A stretch of 64,000 nucleotides of DNA from Aphelocoma coerulescens (Eukaryota > Chordata > Aves > Passeriformes > Corvidae). Below are positions 24,935 through 38,412 of the stretch, one piece after another. The stretch spans positions 7,812,924 to 7,876,923 of the forward strand of contig NC_091023.1 in the NCBI RefSeq assembly GCF_041296385.1, in the 5' to 3' direction. Position 1 is the stretch's first letter, and every line of letters begins with the position of its first letter. The position numbers were made by a program, and so were the translations under genes. The notes beneath the pieces were generated by a model, which made no database searches, had not been told where the DNA came from, and was given only the letters and a program-made list of their open reading frames with translations.

Positions 24935-27900
24935 TTTATTTAGTCCTGGTGTGCAGCAAAGCCACCCTGAGTTGGTGGCAGGTGGTTTTGAGGGGCATCT
25001 GTGTTCAGGTGTTAGACTCCCTGCTTTACCCTGAACACCTCCGAACTGCACCTGAAGTCCAGGGTTTGTTCTCTTGTGTGTACTAAGAAAAGCCTTTCTA
25101 ATGCTACTTGTCAGCAATCTTACAGCACCTGTAATGGTCTGCAGCAGAGGCAAACTGAAGGCAAATCTCTGAAGTCTTTGACAAGCAATTAACCAACGCC
25201 TTGTTTTGTACCATTATATTCAGACCTTGTAGAAACAAGTAGTCACACATTCACTTTGGTTTCTGGATTCTTGTATAAAGATTTTTAATATATTTTGTTT
25301 GAAAAGTGTGATAAAACCCAATTAAAAAAATATTTGCTTCTAGCTTCAGCAACAGAGATGATGTGCCATTTTTTCCAAGTTTGCTGGTGAGCAGACATAT
25401 AGTTTCACAAAAGAGAATTTAGTCCAAATCAAACAACTCAAGCAGAAAAATAATTTATGAGCTTATCCTCTTCTAATGAGAAAAGAAAAAGATGGAAGCA
25501 CACATTTTTGGCAGCATAGCAACATTAGCTGGAGAACATTAAATAATTAGTTGGCAGTGGTGAGCCTTTGATTCAACTTCTTTGCTGTGAATGAATTTTG
25601 CATTGCAAAGAAGGTTTGTAAAATCTAACAGCATTTTCACATTATAATTTTTTTTCTTATATTGAGTATTTCAAAATTAGATGGGCCTGCTGGACTTTAA
25701 TGCTGCTGCACAGTGGCAAAATAAAAATGGAGGCTTTCAAAAGACACAAATGGGAGTTAAACACCAGCTCCTGACCTTCAGCATGACTTTCAAGGGGAAC
25801 TAAGTATTTAACTACTATTTATGTAAGGAAGAAAATTTAACATTTAAAGCACAGCTTTAGGAGATACCCACCTGCAGGTGTGTCCAAGTGCTCAGACCAC
25901 TGAAACACAGCCACTCCAATCCCCTCCCCAGCTGCTTGTCCCATCTCTGGCTTTTACTGCAACAAGACACCACATATAAGCATATTCTAAAGCTTTCCTG
26001 ACAAAATGATCAGTTAAATAAAAGCACAGTTCCGAGTATTCTGACTGATTTGTGTTAGAAAGCAGCTTCACTGAGATGTGCATGGCACCACACCCAAGTG
26101 GAAACTGCTTTCAACAGGGAATGGTGACAGCAGATGGACCATGCTGGAAAAGAAAGTCTTCAGCCTGGCTCAGGAAGAGGCACACACAAATACAGCTTTA
26201 TTTATGCACTGCTGCTTCCAGGCCAGGGGAATGGGCAGCTCCAGGAACATTCTTTGCAGGGCAGTCAGAACTGGGTGCAGAATGGTCAAACACAACCTCC
26301 CAGTCTGAAAACTGGAGAGCTTCACTCATGCAAGGAAAAGCAGGCCCTGTTCCCTTCAATCTACAGCTCCTTCCCCTTCATTACTGTGAAGGTCACAGCA
26401 ACCCCTATGACAAGAAAATATTCAAAGCTGAAGTCACAGCTCCCCTTCAGAACAGCATGCTTGATGCAACAAAATCTATGCTTTTTTTAAAACTTGTTCT
26501 CTGCGTCTACTTATATTTTCATTTCAGGACCATTGAGGTTTTGTGTGGTGATTTTAAAAAGCCTGCTTTTTGTTTTACAGTGTGGTGATAGTTCTCTACA
26601 TTTTGGCACAAGAAACCAAAAGTCTCTCCAGAAGTTCTATTAATAAAAGTCTGTACAAGTAATACAGCTGATCTGATAGCTTCACTAAGATTTAGGAAGC
26701 AAGCCAGCCTTCCAACCAAGATTTGGAAGGAAGCCTATAAATAGCCTGAATACTCATCTGTTCAGCTGCTCCCCTTCTCCCTCCCTGCAAGTCCATCCCA
26801 TGGAGTGGCTGAGTTGTCCTGTGTCCATACCAGATGTGATGCCTTCCAAATATTTTTGGTCACTTCTCACTCAGACTCCTCAGCCACATCCCAGTACATC
26901 TTCCTGCACAGGAGTTGTCTTTGAAAGTGCCTGACCTAGAGAAGCACAGGGAAATGTGCGGAGAACCAATGACAACGCATTGCCTCAGACAAAAGCCAGT
27001 CCTGTTCTGAAATGTTCTGTGTTGAGAAAACAAAGATTATTTCCAATGTGCTCACTTATCACAGACTCTGAAGAAATTTTGGTATCCCTCTGCCTTTGTC
27101 TCAGAAGAGGGGAAAATGCAAAAGGTTTTCATCTGCAAAATCTCAACTGAATAATGACAAAGAAAAATCCTTACTGAAAGCAGTCCAGCACTAGAGTCAC
27201 AGAATCTGCTACTTATTTGAGTTTTGTATGTTTTCAATGATTATTTTCTTCATGAAGTGAAGTTAGTTTATCTCAAAGCATGAGTATGGCAATTGGATGT
27301 CATGATAAAAATATTCATAAACTGTTAAACATCAAAGGATTTACCTCAGCTTCATAGGATTCCCCAAATCCCCAAACAATCCAAACAAAATTCTAAAAAT
27401 AAAAAGGAAAATTAATTATGATTTGGCTCATTTAAGTCTATAATTTGACTGCTATGCACCTATAATATTTTTCCCCATTTGGTCTTGTCAATTTAACCGC
27501 TTCACTTATGCAAGACTTGTGTTAGGACTTGCAGTTGGTTGGGTGAAAGCACCTTATGTGAGGGCACAAGATAACAGCCTGAGGGACAGAGAATGCTGGC
27601 ATAAATTAAATTACGCTTAGGCAGCTCTAATTTAAAGGCTCTGAGTCCAAGATGTATAAGCCCTTTTGAATGAAACAAACTCTCATCTAGAGGAATCCAG
27701 GAAACCACTCTAATTACAGTGTCCAAAGAAGGCCTTTCTGAAATTAGCAGAAGGGTATTTCTCTCAAAGGGAAAAGTAAGAGACAGCTTTTTGTGGTTCA
27801 CTAAAATACCTGTAAATCTATTTCTCTTTGGCATTGAGAGTAGCACAAATTAAGACAGATTTTTTAAAAAACAGTAAGAACCAGTGATTTAACTCTCTAC

Positions 27901-30900
27901 AGGAACAGCTTTCTCCCCCACAGGAAGAGTTTTTTCCCTCCCCTTCAAGACTCTTTCTGTTGGCATTAGCCTCAATCAGTACAGTGCAGTCACCTGTTTT
28001 ATGAATTATAGACTTCCCAGCAGGAAATAATGGGAAATGGAAAACTTTCTCAGAAAAAAAAAGGGATGATAACTCAGTTTTTTCAGTAACAGCAACAAAA
28101 TTTGTAATAAAGACCAGCTGCCAGTGAATTATTTCATTATCAGACAGATCAATTGAATGCACCTTACATTCCACACACGTTGTTATTTATATCCACAGCC
28201 TGTCAGTGCATGGCTAATTCCCACTGAGAGGGTAACGTGATTTACACATGCTGTGCACAGCTGCAGAGCCAGGAATGGAAGTGCTGACTCTCCCATGACT
28301 TCAAACAACCCCACCACTGAAGGACTCTGTAGGCTTGAAGGTCAGACATACACAATACAATAACATTAGGACAACAGCTCCCCAAAGCTACAGGAGCAGT
28401 TATAGGTGTGCAGCAATGAAGGAGAGCTCAAAACCACTGGAATAGGTTTTTTTTCAGGATAGCCTTACACTGTGCTGCTGGAAGAGCAGTAGTAGGCTGG
28501 CATGATGGCATCAAATGAGTAGGATTTATTTAGGCAAGCTAGGAGAACAGAATCAGGCCCACAGAAGGATGCAAGCAAAAATATTATGAGGTTGCATTTC
28601 AATGGTGTCATAATATCATATATAACCAAAAGGAAATTTAGTGTCTATAGAGCCACAGAAAAACTTGTACAGAATGTGTGAGTCACTGCTGCAAACCAGC
28701 AATTGAGAGCCAAGATAGAGCAAAAACAATCCAAGAGAGTCAGTCTGAACTAATTGCTGGGGTGCACAGAAGCTGAGCCAGCTGTGCTATTTGCTAACTG
28801 TAAGACACAATAGCTGGCTGATTATTCAGCCTGTTTGTACAAACATGATGAACTGTTTTAAAATAAAAATAAGACAGCGTTTTTACTACGCAAATCCAAG
28901 AACAAGGCAACCCAGGCCACTTTTCCATATGCAAGATATTCCCCTGTGCTACTCAAAAGTAAAAGAAAGCCAGCAGAAAAAAGGAAATCAAGGAAACTGT
29001 CTCCAATACAAAGTGCCTATGACAAGTGACTCCTTAGAGGGCTGTTGGCACTTATTGTCACTGGTGATATCAATTTCCATGGACTCTTGCTAGGACAGTA
29101 AATTAGAGCAGTTTCAACACAAGAAAGCCAGGTTTTGAGGTAACCTCCCAGTGGAACAAGTAACCTAATTAGTTTAAAGGTGAAGCCTGGTAGACTTATG
29201 AATGGTATAGGCCACAAGCTCCCACAACAAGGACCTGGATTTAATCACACAAGAATCCCTGTCTGGTCCTGCTTTGCTAAGTGAGAGAGGAGTAATTTCT
29301 TATGTGCCTATAGGTGCCTTGGTTGCTACTCAAGCCTTGCACAAGAGTCACAGAACAGTAACAACACCAGGTTAGCTGAGTGGCAAGGCCCTGCTGAGGA
29401 GCTGGGCAAGGATACTTGAACCAGAATAAATGACTTATCTTTCCAATGGGCTTTAAGCTTCTACTGTGTAGTCTTCTGTCATCATTCCTAGGCCACTTTT
29501 AAGCCATAAACCACCTGCAAATCACATTGTTTCTCAGTAGTAATACTAAACCTGCACATTAGGGTCCTATTTCTGCAAATTGTATAAATCCTTGGGAGGT
29601 CTATTATGATCTACAGAAACAGTAGTACTGCAGACAGCACAACAAGGTGTTAGATACTTTCATGTCATAAGCAACTTACTGATTTACTAGAATTTACCAG
29701 GTTTATCAACCACAAAAATTATCCTTAATATCACCCTGTATAGAAAATATCAAAAATGAAACTTTACTAGAAGTGTGACCTACTAGAGAATCTCTCTTTC
29801 AACTCATATATCCACTTCCAAACATTTATCAGTCATGTGAAGAAAAACATTAACTAACATCTTTATACACTGATATATTCAAGCTCTATCCAGGCTATTC
29901 AAGACCTGGGTCTTAGCTTTGTTGCTTTTTGTTAGAATTCCCACTCTGAATCATGCTTTTATATTGACTAGTTATATAAAACAACACTTCTTTCTAGTGT
30001 CTTATACCCTCATCTCTGGAGGGCAGGGACATATCAAACAGAGAACTCTGCAAATAGACTCTGTAGGAAGAACAGTGGATAGTTAGTTCAGTATATATAT
30101 ACACTATATATATACACACTGAACTATATATTTCAACATATATATACTGAACTATAACTATATATATAGTTATATATACATATAGTTCACTTGATTTGTT
30201 AATTCTAAAATTTGCTGTTAGTGCCAAATACATCTTAAGCAGCATGGGTCAAGATTTTCTGACTGACAATTAGGTTGATATAATCAGAAAATACAAATAC
30301 AGAATGAACCTCAATCATAATAAGCTCAACAAAATGTTACAATCCAACCCTAAGAGCTTGATCTCAGTAACTCATATGTACATCACTTTACACTTAATCA
30401 CCTTAAAAAAAGAAGTAATTCTCATAACATTTCACATACTGAGGGAAAATATGAGAAAGCTCAAATATACTTCCTTTCCTATCCTATAGGACTGCATATG
30501 TTATTTATGAATGTGAATTTATGTGGTACTTCTGTTCTGTAAGTGCTATGACCCATTCATGGTTTACTGTTGGTGACCCTACTGTGCTGCACATAATTCT
30601 GACTGTAAGATATTAACATTGTCTTTAACCTTCAAAGTGCTTTCTTAAGCAGTATCAGGCTTTTCACCATGTTAGAGACTTTCTGTTCATGTTAGGAGAT
30701 ATTTGATTGCCTGTAAACAAGGAAATAATCAGCATAAATTAATCTTTTAGGCATTCATGTAATTTTACCTTCATTAATTCTTACTGACTTCCCACTAACC
30801 TGGAAAAGCTGAAGTGCGGGGTCCACGGAGGGGTGGAAATACAGCTGGGAGAACAATGACTGGAATTGCTTTAGCTGGTATGCAATTCCCAAAACACCAC

Positions 30901-31663
30901 ACCACTGTTTCTGCACTGAAATTCTTATGACTAGAAAAACAGTGGGAAAACCATATTACTATATAAAAAAAAAAAGCTGCTTTTGATAGAAGGGGGTAAA
31001 GTTTCATCATGGAAAGACATATTTGGGCCTGAACAAATTCACCATTTCGCCCAGAGGGAGAAGTGCAGTCATTTACACCATCAATAGGAGGGTTGGCTGG
31101 CAGAAAAAGCACACTGTAGACTGGATCAAATTTTCACATACTTGCAAAACTATCAGTTTCCACAATAAGTGAAAATGGGTAGTCTTCTATAGCTCTGTTT
31201 TCAACATTCTTAATGACCCTTGGTCCAGAGACCAGAAATGCCAAGGTCAAGAACAATCCCTCAGCTTCAGAGGCAAAAGTTCAGAATGACCTTTTAAAAA
31301 AAAAAGGCATCTTTTCACCAGTCCCTCTGGGTCTCCTGGACTTACATTGCTTTTTCACAAGTAACCACTTTGTAACACTTCAAATTAACAGGCTAAATTA
31401 CAGTTCTGTTAAATCAAATCAGGTATTACAGGTAGAAATGCTTTTTTTCCCCACTAACACTCCTAAATCCTCAAAAACTAAGCCAAGAGAAAGCTAAATC
31501 AAGAATTAGTTTGACTACACCATTTTTTTTACTTAGTTTGCAGAAAATTAATTTGCATGCATTTATAGTAACCTAAAATATTCTGCATTAATTGGGGCCC
31601 ACTTAGAAGGCAGCTGACATTCCAAAGGTGCACATCTGTAGCTTGCACAAAGATGTCCTGCTC
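24935..31663. other. Intergenic DNA, no gene seen
   Basis: Unique AT-rich sequence. It contains the AT hairpin cluster at 30086-30188. The longest open frame (26052-26588, plus, 178 codons) has no recognisable domain and no neighbouring splice signals that fit an exon. A stretch at 25490-25700 has CNE-like composition (ATAATTAG, a half X-box GCATAGCAAC). Confidence 0.6.
30086..30188. repeat. AT-rich inverted-repeat cluster (cruciform-prone)
   Basis: The 15-bp arm GTTCAGTATATATAT at 30086-30100 is exactly complementary to 30138-30152. Next to it is a perfect 22-bp palindrome at 30153-30174, nested inside the pair GAACTATA (30149-30156) and TATAGTTC (30181-30188). The sequence is largely TA dinucleotide repeats punctuated by GAAC/GTTC. 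Confidence 0.9.
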
Positions 31664-31760
31664 ATAGAATCACAGAAGGGTTTGGGTTGGAAGAGACCCA
31701 AAGGAACATCTCATTCCAAACCCCTCTGCCATGGGCAGGGTCACCTCCCACTAAACCAGG
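31664..31760 (-). mobile_element. CR1-type LINE 3' fragment, antisense
   Basis: The plus strand reads CATAGAATCACAGAAGGG, GGGTTGGAAGAGACC, CCCTCTGCCATGGGCAGGG and CCACTAAACCAGG. This is the reverse complement of the avian CR1 3' tail, so the element lies on the minus strand. Only about 100 bp remain. Confidence 0.92.
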
Positions 31761-32110
31761 TTTTTCATGATTAACACTCCTCAATGCTACAATAATAATG
31801 TTCATCATAATCCAAATTCTCTCAACATAATTCCATAGGAGACTATAGCTGACAGTGAGGTTTTAAATCATCTTATATTACGGTCACCTCATCAGTTCTT
31901 TCTGTAGAAAGATCTCTATACCTACTTAAGCATAATAAACCATTTTGACAACACTACTGCTAAATTGTTCCCTGCAGTGGAGTGAGCTGGTAGTTCATTT
32001 TTCCTTATGCAAAGCTCAGCTGACTAATACCTCAATTCTTTTCCTTTTGTCTTTACCTTAATTTCATGTAAAAGAGTGAATTAGCCAGGTTCAGTATGAA
32101 AAAACACTGT
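31761..32110. other. Spacer between two CR1 fragments
   Basis: About 350 bp of AT-rich unique sequence between an antisense and a sense CR1 tail. Nothing else is recognised. Confidence 0.6.
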
Positions 32111-32192
32111 CTAGTGGAGGTGTCCTGTCCATGGCAGGGGGGTTGGAACGAGATGAATTTAAGGCTCCTTCCAACCTAACCCATTTTATCCT
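32111..32192 (+). mobile_element. CR1-type LINE 3' fragment, sense
   Basis: CTAGTGGAGGTGTCCTGTCC, ATGGCAGGGGGGTTGGAAC, GGCTCCTTCCAACCTAACCC and CATTTTATCCTTC match the last ~80 bp of avian CR1. It is strongly 5'-truncated and in inverted orientation to the copy at 31664-31760. Confidence 0.88.
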
Positions 32193-35100
32193 TCTCTTAT
32201 ATATAGCCCACCTATTATTTCTCAGGGTGACTTTGCTGACATTCCACTCTTACCCCTGACTTTAGCAGAGACTGCCAGGCTTCTTGCTCAGTCCCAAGAA
32301 TGCTGTTTAGTCTATGGGCTCAGGATGTTTGTGGATGTTTCTGTTAGAAGCTCTTTTTTTTTGCAATGCTACTTCAGTTCTCTTGTAGAAAAACTGCTGT
32401 ACCTAGTGAGATAATCCTGTTTTCTCCATCCATTACTGCTTTTATCATCAAAATCTACAGCTGAAAGAAAAACTGTACAAACACACATCAGGAAATAAAA
32501 ATTTAGGAAATAGATGCAGTCAAATCAGGAGGAGAGCTACACAGCTTTTGTTCCTTGTTAACAGCTTAAAGTCACCCTTTACCCCTCTGACTTTTACGTC
32601 TGGCTTGAGCAAAGAGCAGGCCTGGGAATCACTGTAGCCTTGTTCCATCTCCCTTCAAGGCTGTATGTGGACACAAGGCTGAGGAGAAACCAGGTGCTAA
32701 GGAAGCTCCTCTACTCCTTTTCCAGAACATGTAAACTGGAAAGACTGGATATAATTGAGTAAGGTGTATATACTGTGTAACACTGAATTCAGTTCAGAGC
32801 CTTCTTCACCTCAGGGACTTAGAGAAGCAGTTGAAACTCCCTGCCTTCTCCAGATGCTGTCTCCTTGGCTGAATCCTTCTTTAGGAAGTGCCAGATCCCA
32901 GTCTTATTTCCTCTTCAGGAATAGGAAGCTTGGCATATACTGCCACCACATGTTGCCAAGTCTCCATTTGAATAACAGAAGTAATTCCACAGCTAGGGAT
33001 TAATAAAGCTCAAAGTTTCACAAAGATTAATCTTTCTCGAGCTATCTGGGAAGGAGAGGGTGGTCATATCTTTTTGTCTTTCCTAGTAAGCCAGAATTCT
33101 CATACTTTTACTGGGCTTTCAGCCTCTTTCCCTGTCTGTCATCTCTAAAAATCCCATCCTTCCCAAATTAATTCTGATCACCTTTCTGTGGAGGGGGAGA
33201 AGGGTGAGGTAAGTGACAGCCCAAGTGAAAAGCTCAGATCCTGAGAATTAGAAGAATGCTGTCCCACAGAAATACCCAATAATACCTGAGGACCACTCCA
33301 GTGTCCCTGCCCTGCCATAAGGAAACAATTTTTTACCCTGGGAAAGAAGGTGATGGGAAGAAAGTTTAGTTTTGGCTGCCCTGAGCTCTGGGGAACGCTG
33401 GCTCTAACTGGTTCAGCCCTGTGTGGCCAAGTGTGTGTGTGTGGTTTTAACAGTTCTAAGCTGCTCCTGCTCAAGAGGCAATATTCCATTTACATCCAAG
33501 CTATAAAATTTTGGCAACGGTCTCCTCAGTTTATAACAATTAGGGACTAGGGCAGATATTCTTCTCCCAAAGGGGGAAAGGTCAATATTTTTCATACTGG
33601 TTTTGTGATTTTTTAAAAAAATTTTTAGTATTGCAAAGAAAGCACTTTAAATCTTTGTCTGTTGCCTGAATGAATTAGGGAATAATATTGGACCACCCTA
33701 TAAGCAGAGCTGAATGGTTGTCATTTTTCAGTATTTCCCCTCAAGTAGTCTCTTAGGAAAATGTGTGAATGATAATAGATCATTCTTGTTTCAAGTAATT
33801 CAAAGCATATTTCCAAGTCTCTAAGCATATCCAGCACAAATCCAGCTGGAGCTCCCCAAATCAACTTGCAAGTCCCTGCAAAGGCCAGAAACATTTACAG
33901 TGGCAGTGCAGGATAACAGAACTCTAAACTTTTGCTGCTAGCTGCATTCCGGGAGAGACAGAAGGGAAACAAATACCTCCAGAAATGACAGAATGAAAGT
34001 AACTGAGAACTGTAATGAAAACTTACCAGCTTAGAAACAAATTCTGCTTGCCCGCCTTTAGCAGACAGAGGAAAAAAAAAGTTATTTGCACTTCAGTAAG
34101 AATTTTTGGCAGGAAAAAGCATTTGTGGGCAGTGAAAGTCTTAACAGCAGGATCTGTCTCCAACTATTTCCAGGGAATGAGGAAGGAAACTCTTCCCCAA
34201 GCAGACCTTGCTCCCAGATAGACTGAAAGAGAAGACCTAGGCAAATCCATTGCGAGTTCTCACAGAATTCCTTGAAGCGTGACCCACTTCTGGGAACAGA
34301 TTCACACTTACTGGGCTTTCTTAGCAAGAACAGAGTTATTATTTCTTCAGCATTTACTTCCTTTTCCTATCCAAAGGATAAACTACAGAAAGTGGGGAGC
34401 ACGTTCTGTCAGGAGGTGTGCTCTCCCTTCAGCATCCATATCCAAAAGGCTCTTGCTGGTGCTCATTTTAGTTAAAGTCTATCCTGAGAGAAATAGAACA
34501 GTCTTAGGAGAATTGGCCTTTTCTCTTTAGAGGGAAGTGATCTGAGTTCACAGAAAAATTTCTGCTGGGCATTCTTGTGGAGGTCTTGAGGAGCTAGGAA
34601 TAGCAGAGAGTCTGATGTGGCCCTGAAAAGTATACAGAATATTACCTTCTCCATGCCCAGCTAAACTGGGATAAAAATTCTGCAAAGTTGTACTTGGAGA
34701 GCTTTTTTCCTCTGGGTGAGAACTGCTGACAAAGGGGACACCTTTTCCATTTAAAAATATTGTTACACATCTAACCCGAAATCACAAAAACATTAATAAA
34801 ACCAAACCAAATCACATTACCTACTCACTTCTTTCAGTCTATTTTTACCTGTTTCTCTTGTTATGGCAAGGATGCTGCTTTCTATTGCTCTAACTCAGAT
34901 GTGTCCAACTTCCAGATTTTTATCCTTTCCAGTGAAATTCTCAGAGCCTGTAACTTGGAAAGGACAGCTTCTCACCAAGTTCCCTTGAAAACTTTACAAT
35001 GCCCACACACCTCCCCCAGTCAACACCCCAAATCCCTGCTTAATGCAGACTCTCCCTCACTACATGCAAACAGGAATGCACCAGGATGAACCAGCCCAGA

Positions 35101-38100
35101 ACATTCCCTATGAAAGCCATATATTCTCTCCTAACATCTTAGCATATGAATGTCATTCTGTTAATCCTCAGACACTGACAGAAATATACTGCTGCCAGAA
35201 AAGCATCATGTGGCACTGGACCAGGACAGATCCAGATCACCAACACAATAACTTCTACTGCTCAGTTAAAGTGATGAACTGCTTAAAGATATCCATATAT
35301 ATAGAGAAAGAGGAAAAAAAAAAAAATTGACCACACCAAATGATTTTCACAATACCAAGACCAGTTCTTGTCAGTCTTCAGTAGAGGCCACCCAGAACAC
35401 GCAGTATTCACCAGCAACCCAACAGTGCCCATAACAAAACACTTGATCTTTAATCAAGATCTTACCCGTGTAGGAATAAACAAGATATTTCCTTTGTGGC
35501 TTCACATCCCATAGCTCCACAAAAACCCCATATAGATTGGCTCTCCTGCATTTACTTCATGTGAAATACAGACAATCACAAATAATCATCAGCTTATTTT
35601 AACACCAGCAATTCTTGCTTACTGGCCAGTTACCTTTATGTCTGTAACATACTTTGCAGAAGAGGGATGTACTTAGAACTCTGCTACAGACACATGAACC
35701 CATAGTTTTCCTCTTTAATTGTTTTCCCTTTCAAATACAGGTTCTATGTTATCTACTCTCTAATTACATAGTGACACTCCTACATTAACAGAATCCTTAA
35801 AGTATTTGCTGCCTCACTTGCATATTGTATTTCAGAAGTTTGGATGGATGACCAAGTCTCAGAACAGACTGCTTTGCATTTTGGTTACACTCCAGACAAT
35901 TCCAACACATACTCCCTTAGTCCCATCCCCAGTGTCTGCTAAAGAGGAAAAGCTACCAACTTTCAAACAGCCACAGATAATGGAGGAAACATTGCCTTTG
36001 TAGAGGTTTACCCAGAATCAGCATTTCACCATCTGGAGCTTGTCTTGGAAAGCTTCTAGTCAGCTTCAAACAACCTCATCACTGAGGTGTCACTACAGTA
36101 GTGAGCCCAGATTTAGGAACATCCCTTGAAATATTCCATCCACACAAACAGAAGTTCCTGTGCTCCAATCTGTCTTTCACAGTTCAAGACACCATTTTGT
36201 TTGCATCAATTTGCTCATGAAAAACTGGATTCCAGTCCTGGCATTTCCTGCCTTTTACAGAAGCTGTGCAGGAAGATAAGGATGTTCTGAGTCAGCACAG
36301 AGCACAGTGGCTGGCAGCAGCACATACAAGATAAGTGGTTGTCTTTGGAAGTACATTTTATTTTAGTGTAAGTGTATTAGCAAATTCAAGGGCTTTCCTT
36401 TGTGAAAGACATCATTGTCAAGCCTCACATGCTTTAAGGCTGCATCTCAGTCAGACTGCACTGCTGCATTAATGCCAAGTCGTAACCAATTAGCACTGCA
36501 AATACAACTTCATTTTACACACAACCTTTCTGACCATGGCAAGCTCAACATAACCCCTCTAGCAGAAGGGGTTGTAAAGCAGCATGAACATCAAAACATC
36601 CCCACAGACCTACCCTAAGCTCTGCCCTGCCAGATTGCCTCCTTTGCAGCATAAAGTGAAAGATCAATTACAGATGATTCCAGCTATGCCAGTTAGAGGC
36701 ACAATTTCAGATGTGTCAGGGATAAGCACACTGGTTGCCTGTACTGGTTCCAGAGGACTGATCACCTCTAAGCCTAGCTGGCCTGGGAGCTAGAAAGTAC
36801 AGCAAGGTAAAGGGCAATTCATGTTAACAGCTACTGAAAGAAAAAAGTTATCACAGATGTGCTGATTTAATGCAAGTTTTCAAGTAGCTTTGAATAGCTG
36901 TAAGAATCAAATCAGAGACATCCAGCCTGCCTCCATATTAGAGGCTGCAGAGATTCAGTTCCAGAACACACACTGAGGGGGAAAAACAGCACAGTCACCA
37001 AACAAACCCCATGGATGCATTTGCAGAATGATTTGTGAGGAAGCTGAGGACAGACTTCATATCAAGCACCAACTACTGTAAGAAAAACAATATAAATATC
37101 TAACAATGTGTCAGGTTCAAGGACTTGGTTATATTAACTCTGAGTATTTTAAGGAATTACTGCCCCTTCAGTTTTGTCAGCAGTGGCTTGTGCTAGCTGG
37201 CACTTCAAATGGACACGAGTTTTGTGGTCACCAGTTCCTGAATCTCACTTGATAGACAGGACCCCTTAGTTCTGCAGAGGTAACTGTATTCAAATCCAAC
37301 TGCACAACACATAGCACTAGTTTAGGTCATCCATGAATCCCTCCAAAAAGGCCATATTAAAGGTACAATACAAACGCCTTATTTTTAGCTACTATAAAAT
37401 GGCAGAAGATAAAATGATTCACTGGGATCTCCTAATGAATTTTTCATTTTTAATCACAACTATCCAGGCACCGGTGTGCATCAATAATAGAAAAATTAAA
37501 AGGTTAAAAATAGCATACAGTTTAGCACAGAAGGCAACATTTGAATAGAAGCACATAATTTTAATTTGCTTTGAAGTTTAAAGCAATCCAAACAAAAAAG
37601 TTAACTATATAAATACAGAGTAAATGCACATCATTTACAGCCAACTACATGTATGCAAGAATAATAGCAAACCTCACATGAGTACTGAAGTGTTCTCCAT
37701 CTGTCATCTGTGAGCGTTTAGCTATGACTCTGAGGGCATAGTTATGTTCACATATGCAGGGTAGGCAGACTCTTAAATAGAAGAACTGAAAAAACTTACA
37801 TAACTCAGTCTTAACAGACAGAAAGTTGGAAAAAGTAGTACATTTACCTAGGCACACTTCAGCATACAGCTTGTTTTCCAAATTTGAACAGTTTAAACAG
37901 GAAGCAACATTTATAAAGGCTCTTCACTCTTTTGTCTCTGGAAGCATTCTTTTACAATGCTACAGTCTGAGGAATGTTACAGATGTCATAAGAAAAACCG
38001 AACAGCAGAAACTGCCATTAACAAACAAACAATCCGCTGTCATTAACATCTCAATCAGGAAGGGAAGATGCGGAGTGCGTTATGTAAACAGACATGGGGC

Positions 38101-38180
38101 AGTGTTAATGGATGAGTGGACAGGCGACCTCTCGGTTACAATTACAACAACCAAAACATTCCACAGCTCCCTCGCACTAC
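32193..38180. other. Intergenic DNA, no gene seen
   Basis: About 6 kb of unique sequence. It holds a (GT) run at 33431-33443, an A14 run near 35315 and a minus-strand AATAAA at 36357-36362. Open frames are short and unrecognised. Confidence 0.6.
33431..33443 (+). repeat. Short (GT) microsatellite
   Basis: Thirteen bases of alternating G and T, continuing into TGG. A short dinucleotide run with no neighbouring gene. Confidence 0.85.
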
Positions 38181-38189
38181 CCACTTCCA

Positions 38190-38412
38190 AGCACGCAGAG
38201 CAGAAACTGGGTCAGGCACAGCGGATCTCCCCGTGCACAGCTGGCCTGTTCCCGCACAGCGCTGCAGGGCTAGGAGGGGCTCAGGGACGGCATTCCCGGG
38301 ATCTGTTTTCCATGGTTTTACCTACCGCGACTCCCGGGGGCGGCGCGCCACCTGCCGGCCCCGCCGCGCACCAACCTCGGCTCCGAGCACAGCCAGGGAA
38401 ACGAGGAACGAA
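38190..38412. promoter_or_regulatory. Small CpG-rich island, possible promoter or first exon
   Basis: About 220 bp with roughly 25 CpGs, including the GC-box-like GGGGGCGGCGCG, surrounded by AT-rich DNA. On the minus strand a donor GTCGCG|GTAGGTAAAACC ends a possible exon at 38326, with TATTTATG about 140 bp upstream near 38468-38475. It lies past the likely end of SLC25A36. It could be the start of a long non-coding RNA or an alternative promoter of the gene further left. The 196-codon plus-strand frame over it has no recognisable domain. Confidence 0.45.

Noticed and set aside
26052..26588. 178-codon plus-strand frame
   Set aside because: No domain, no retroelement similarity I can see, and no convincing splice sites.
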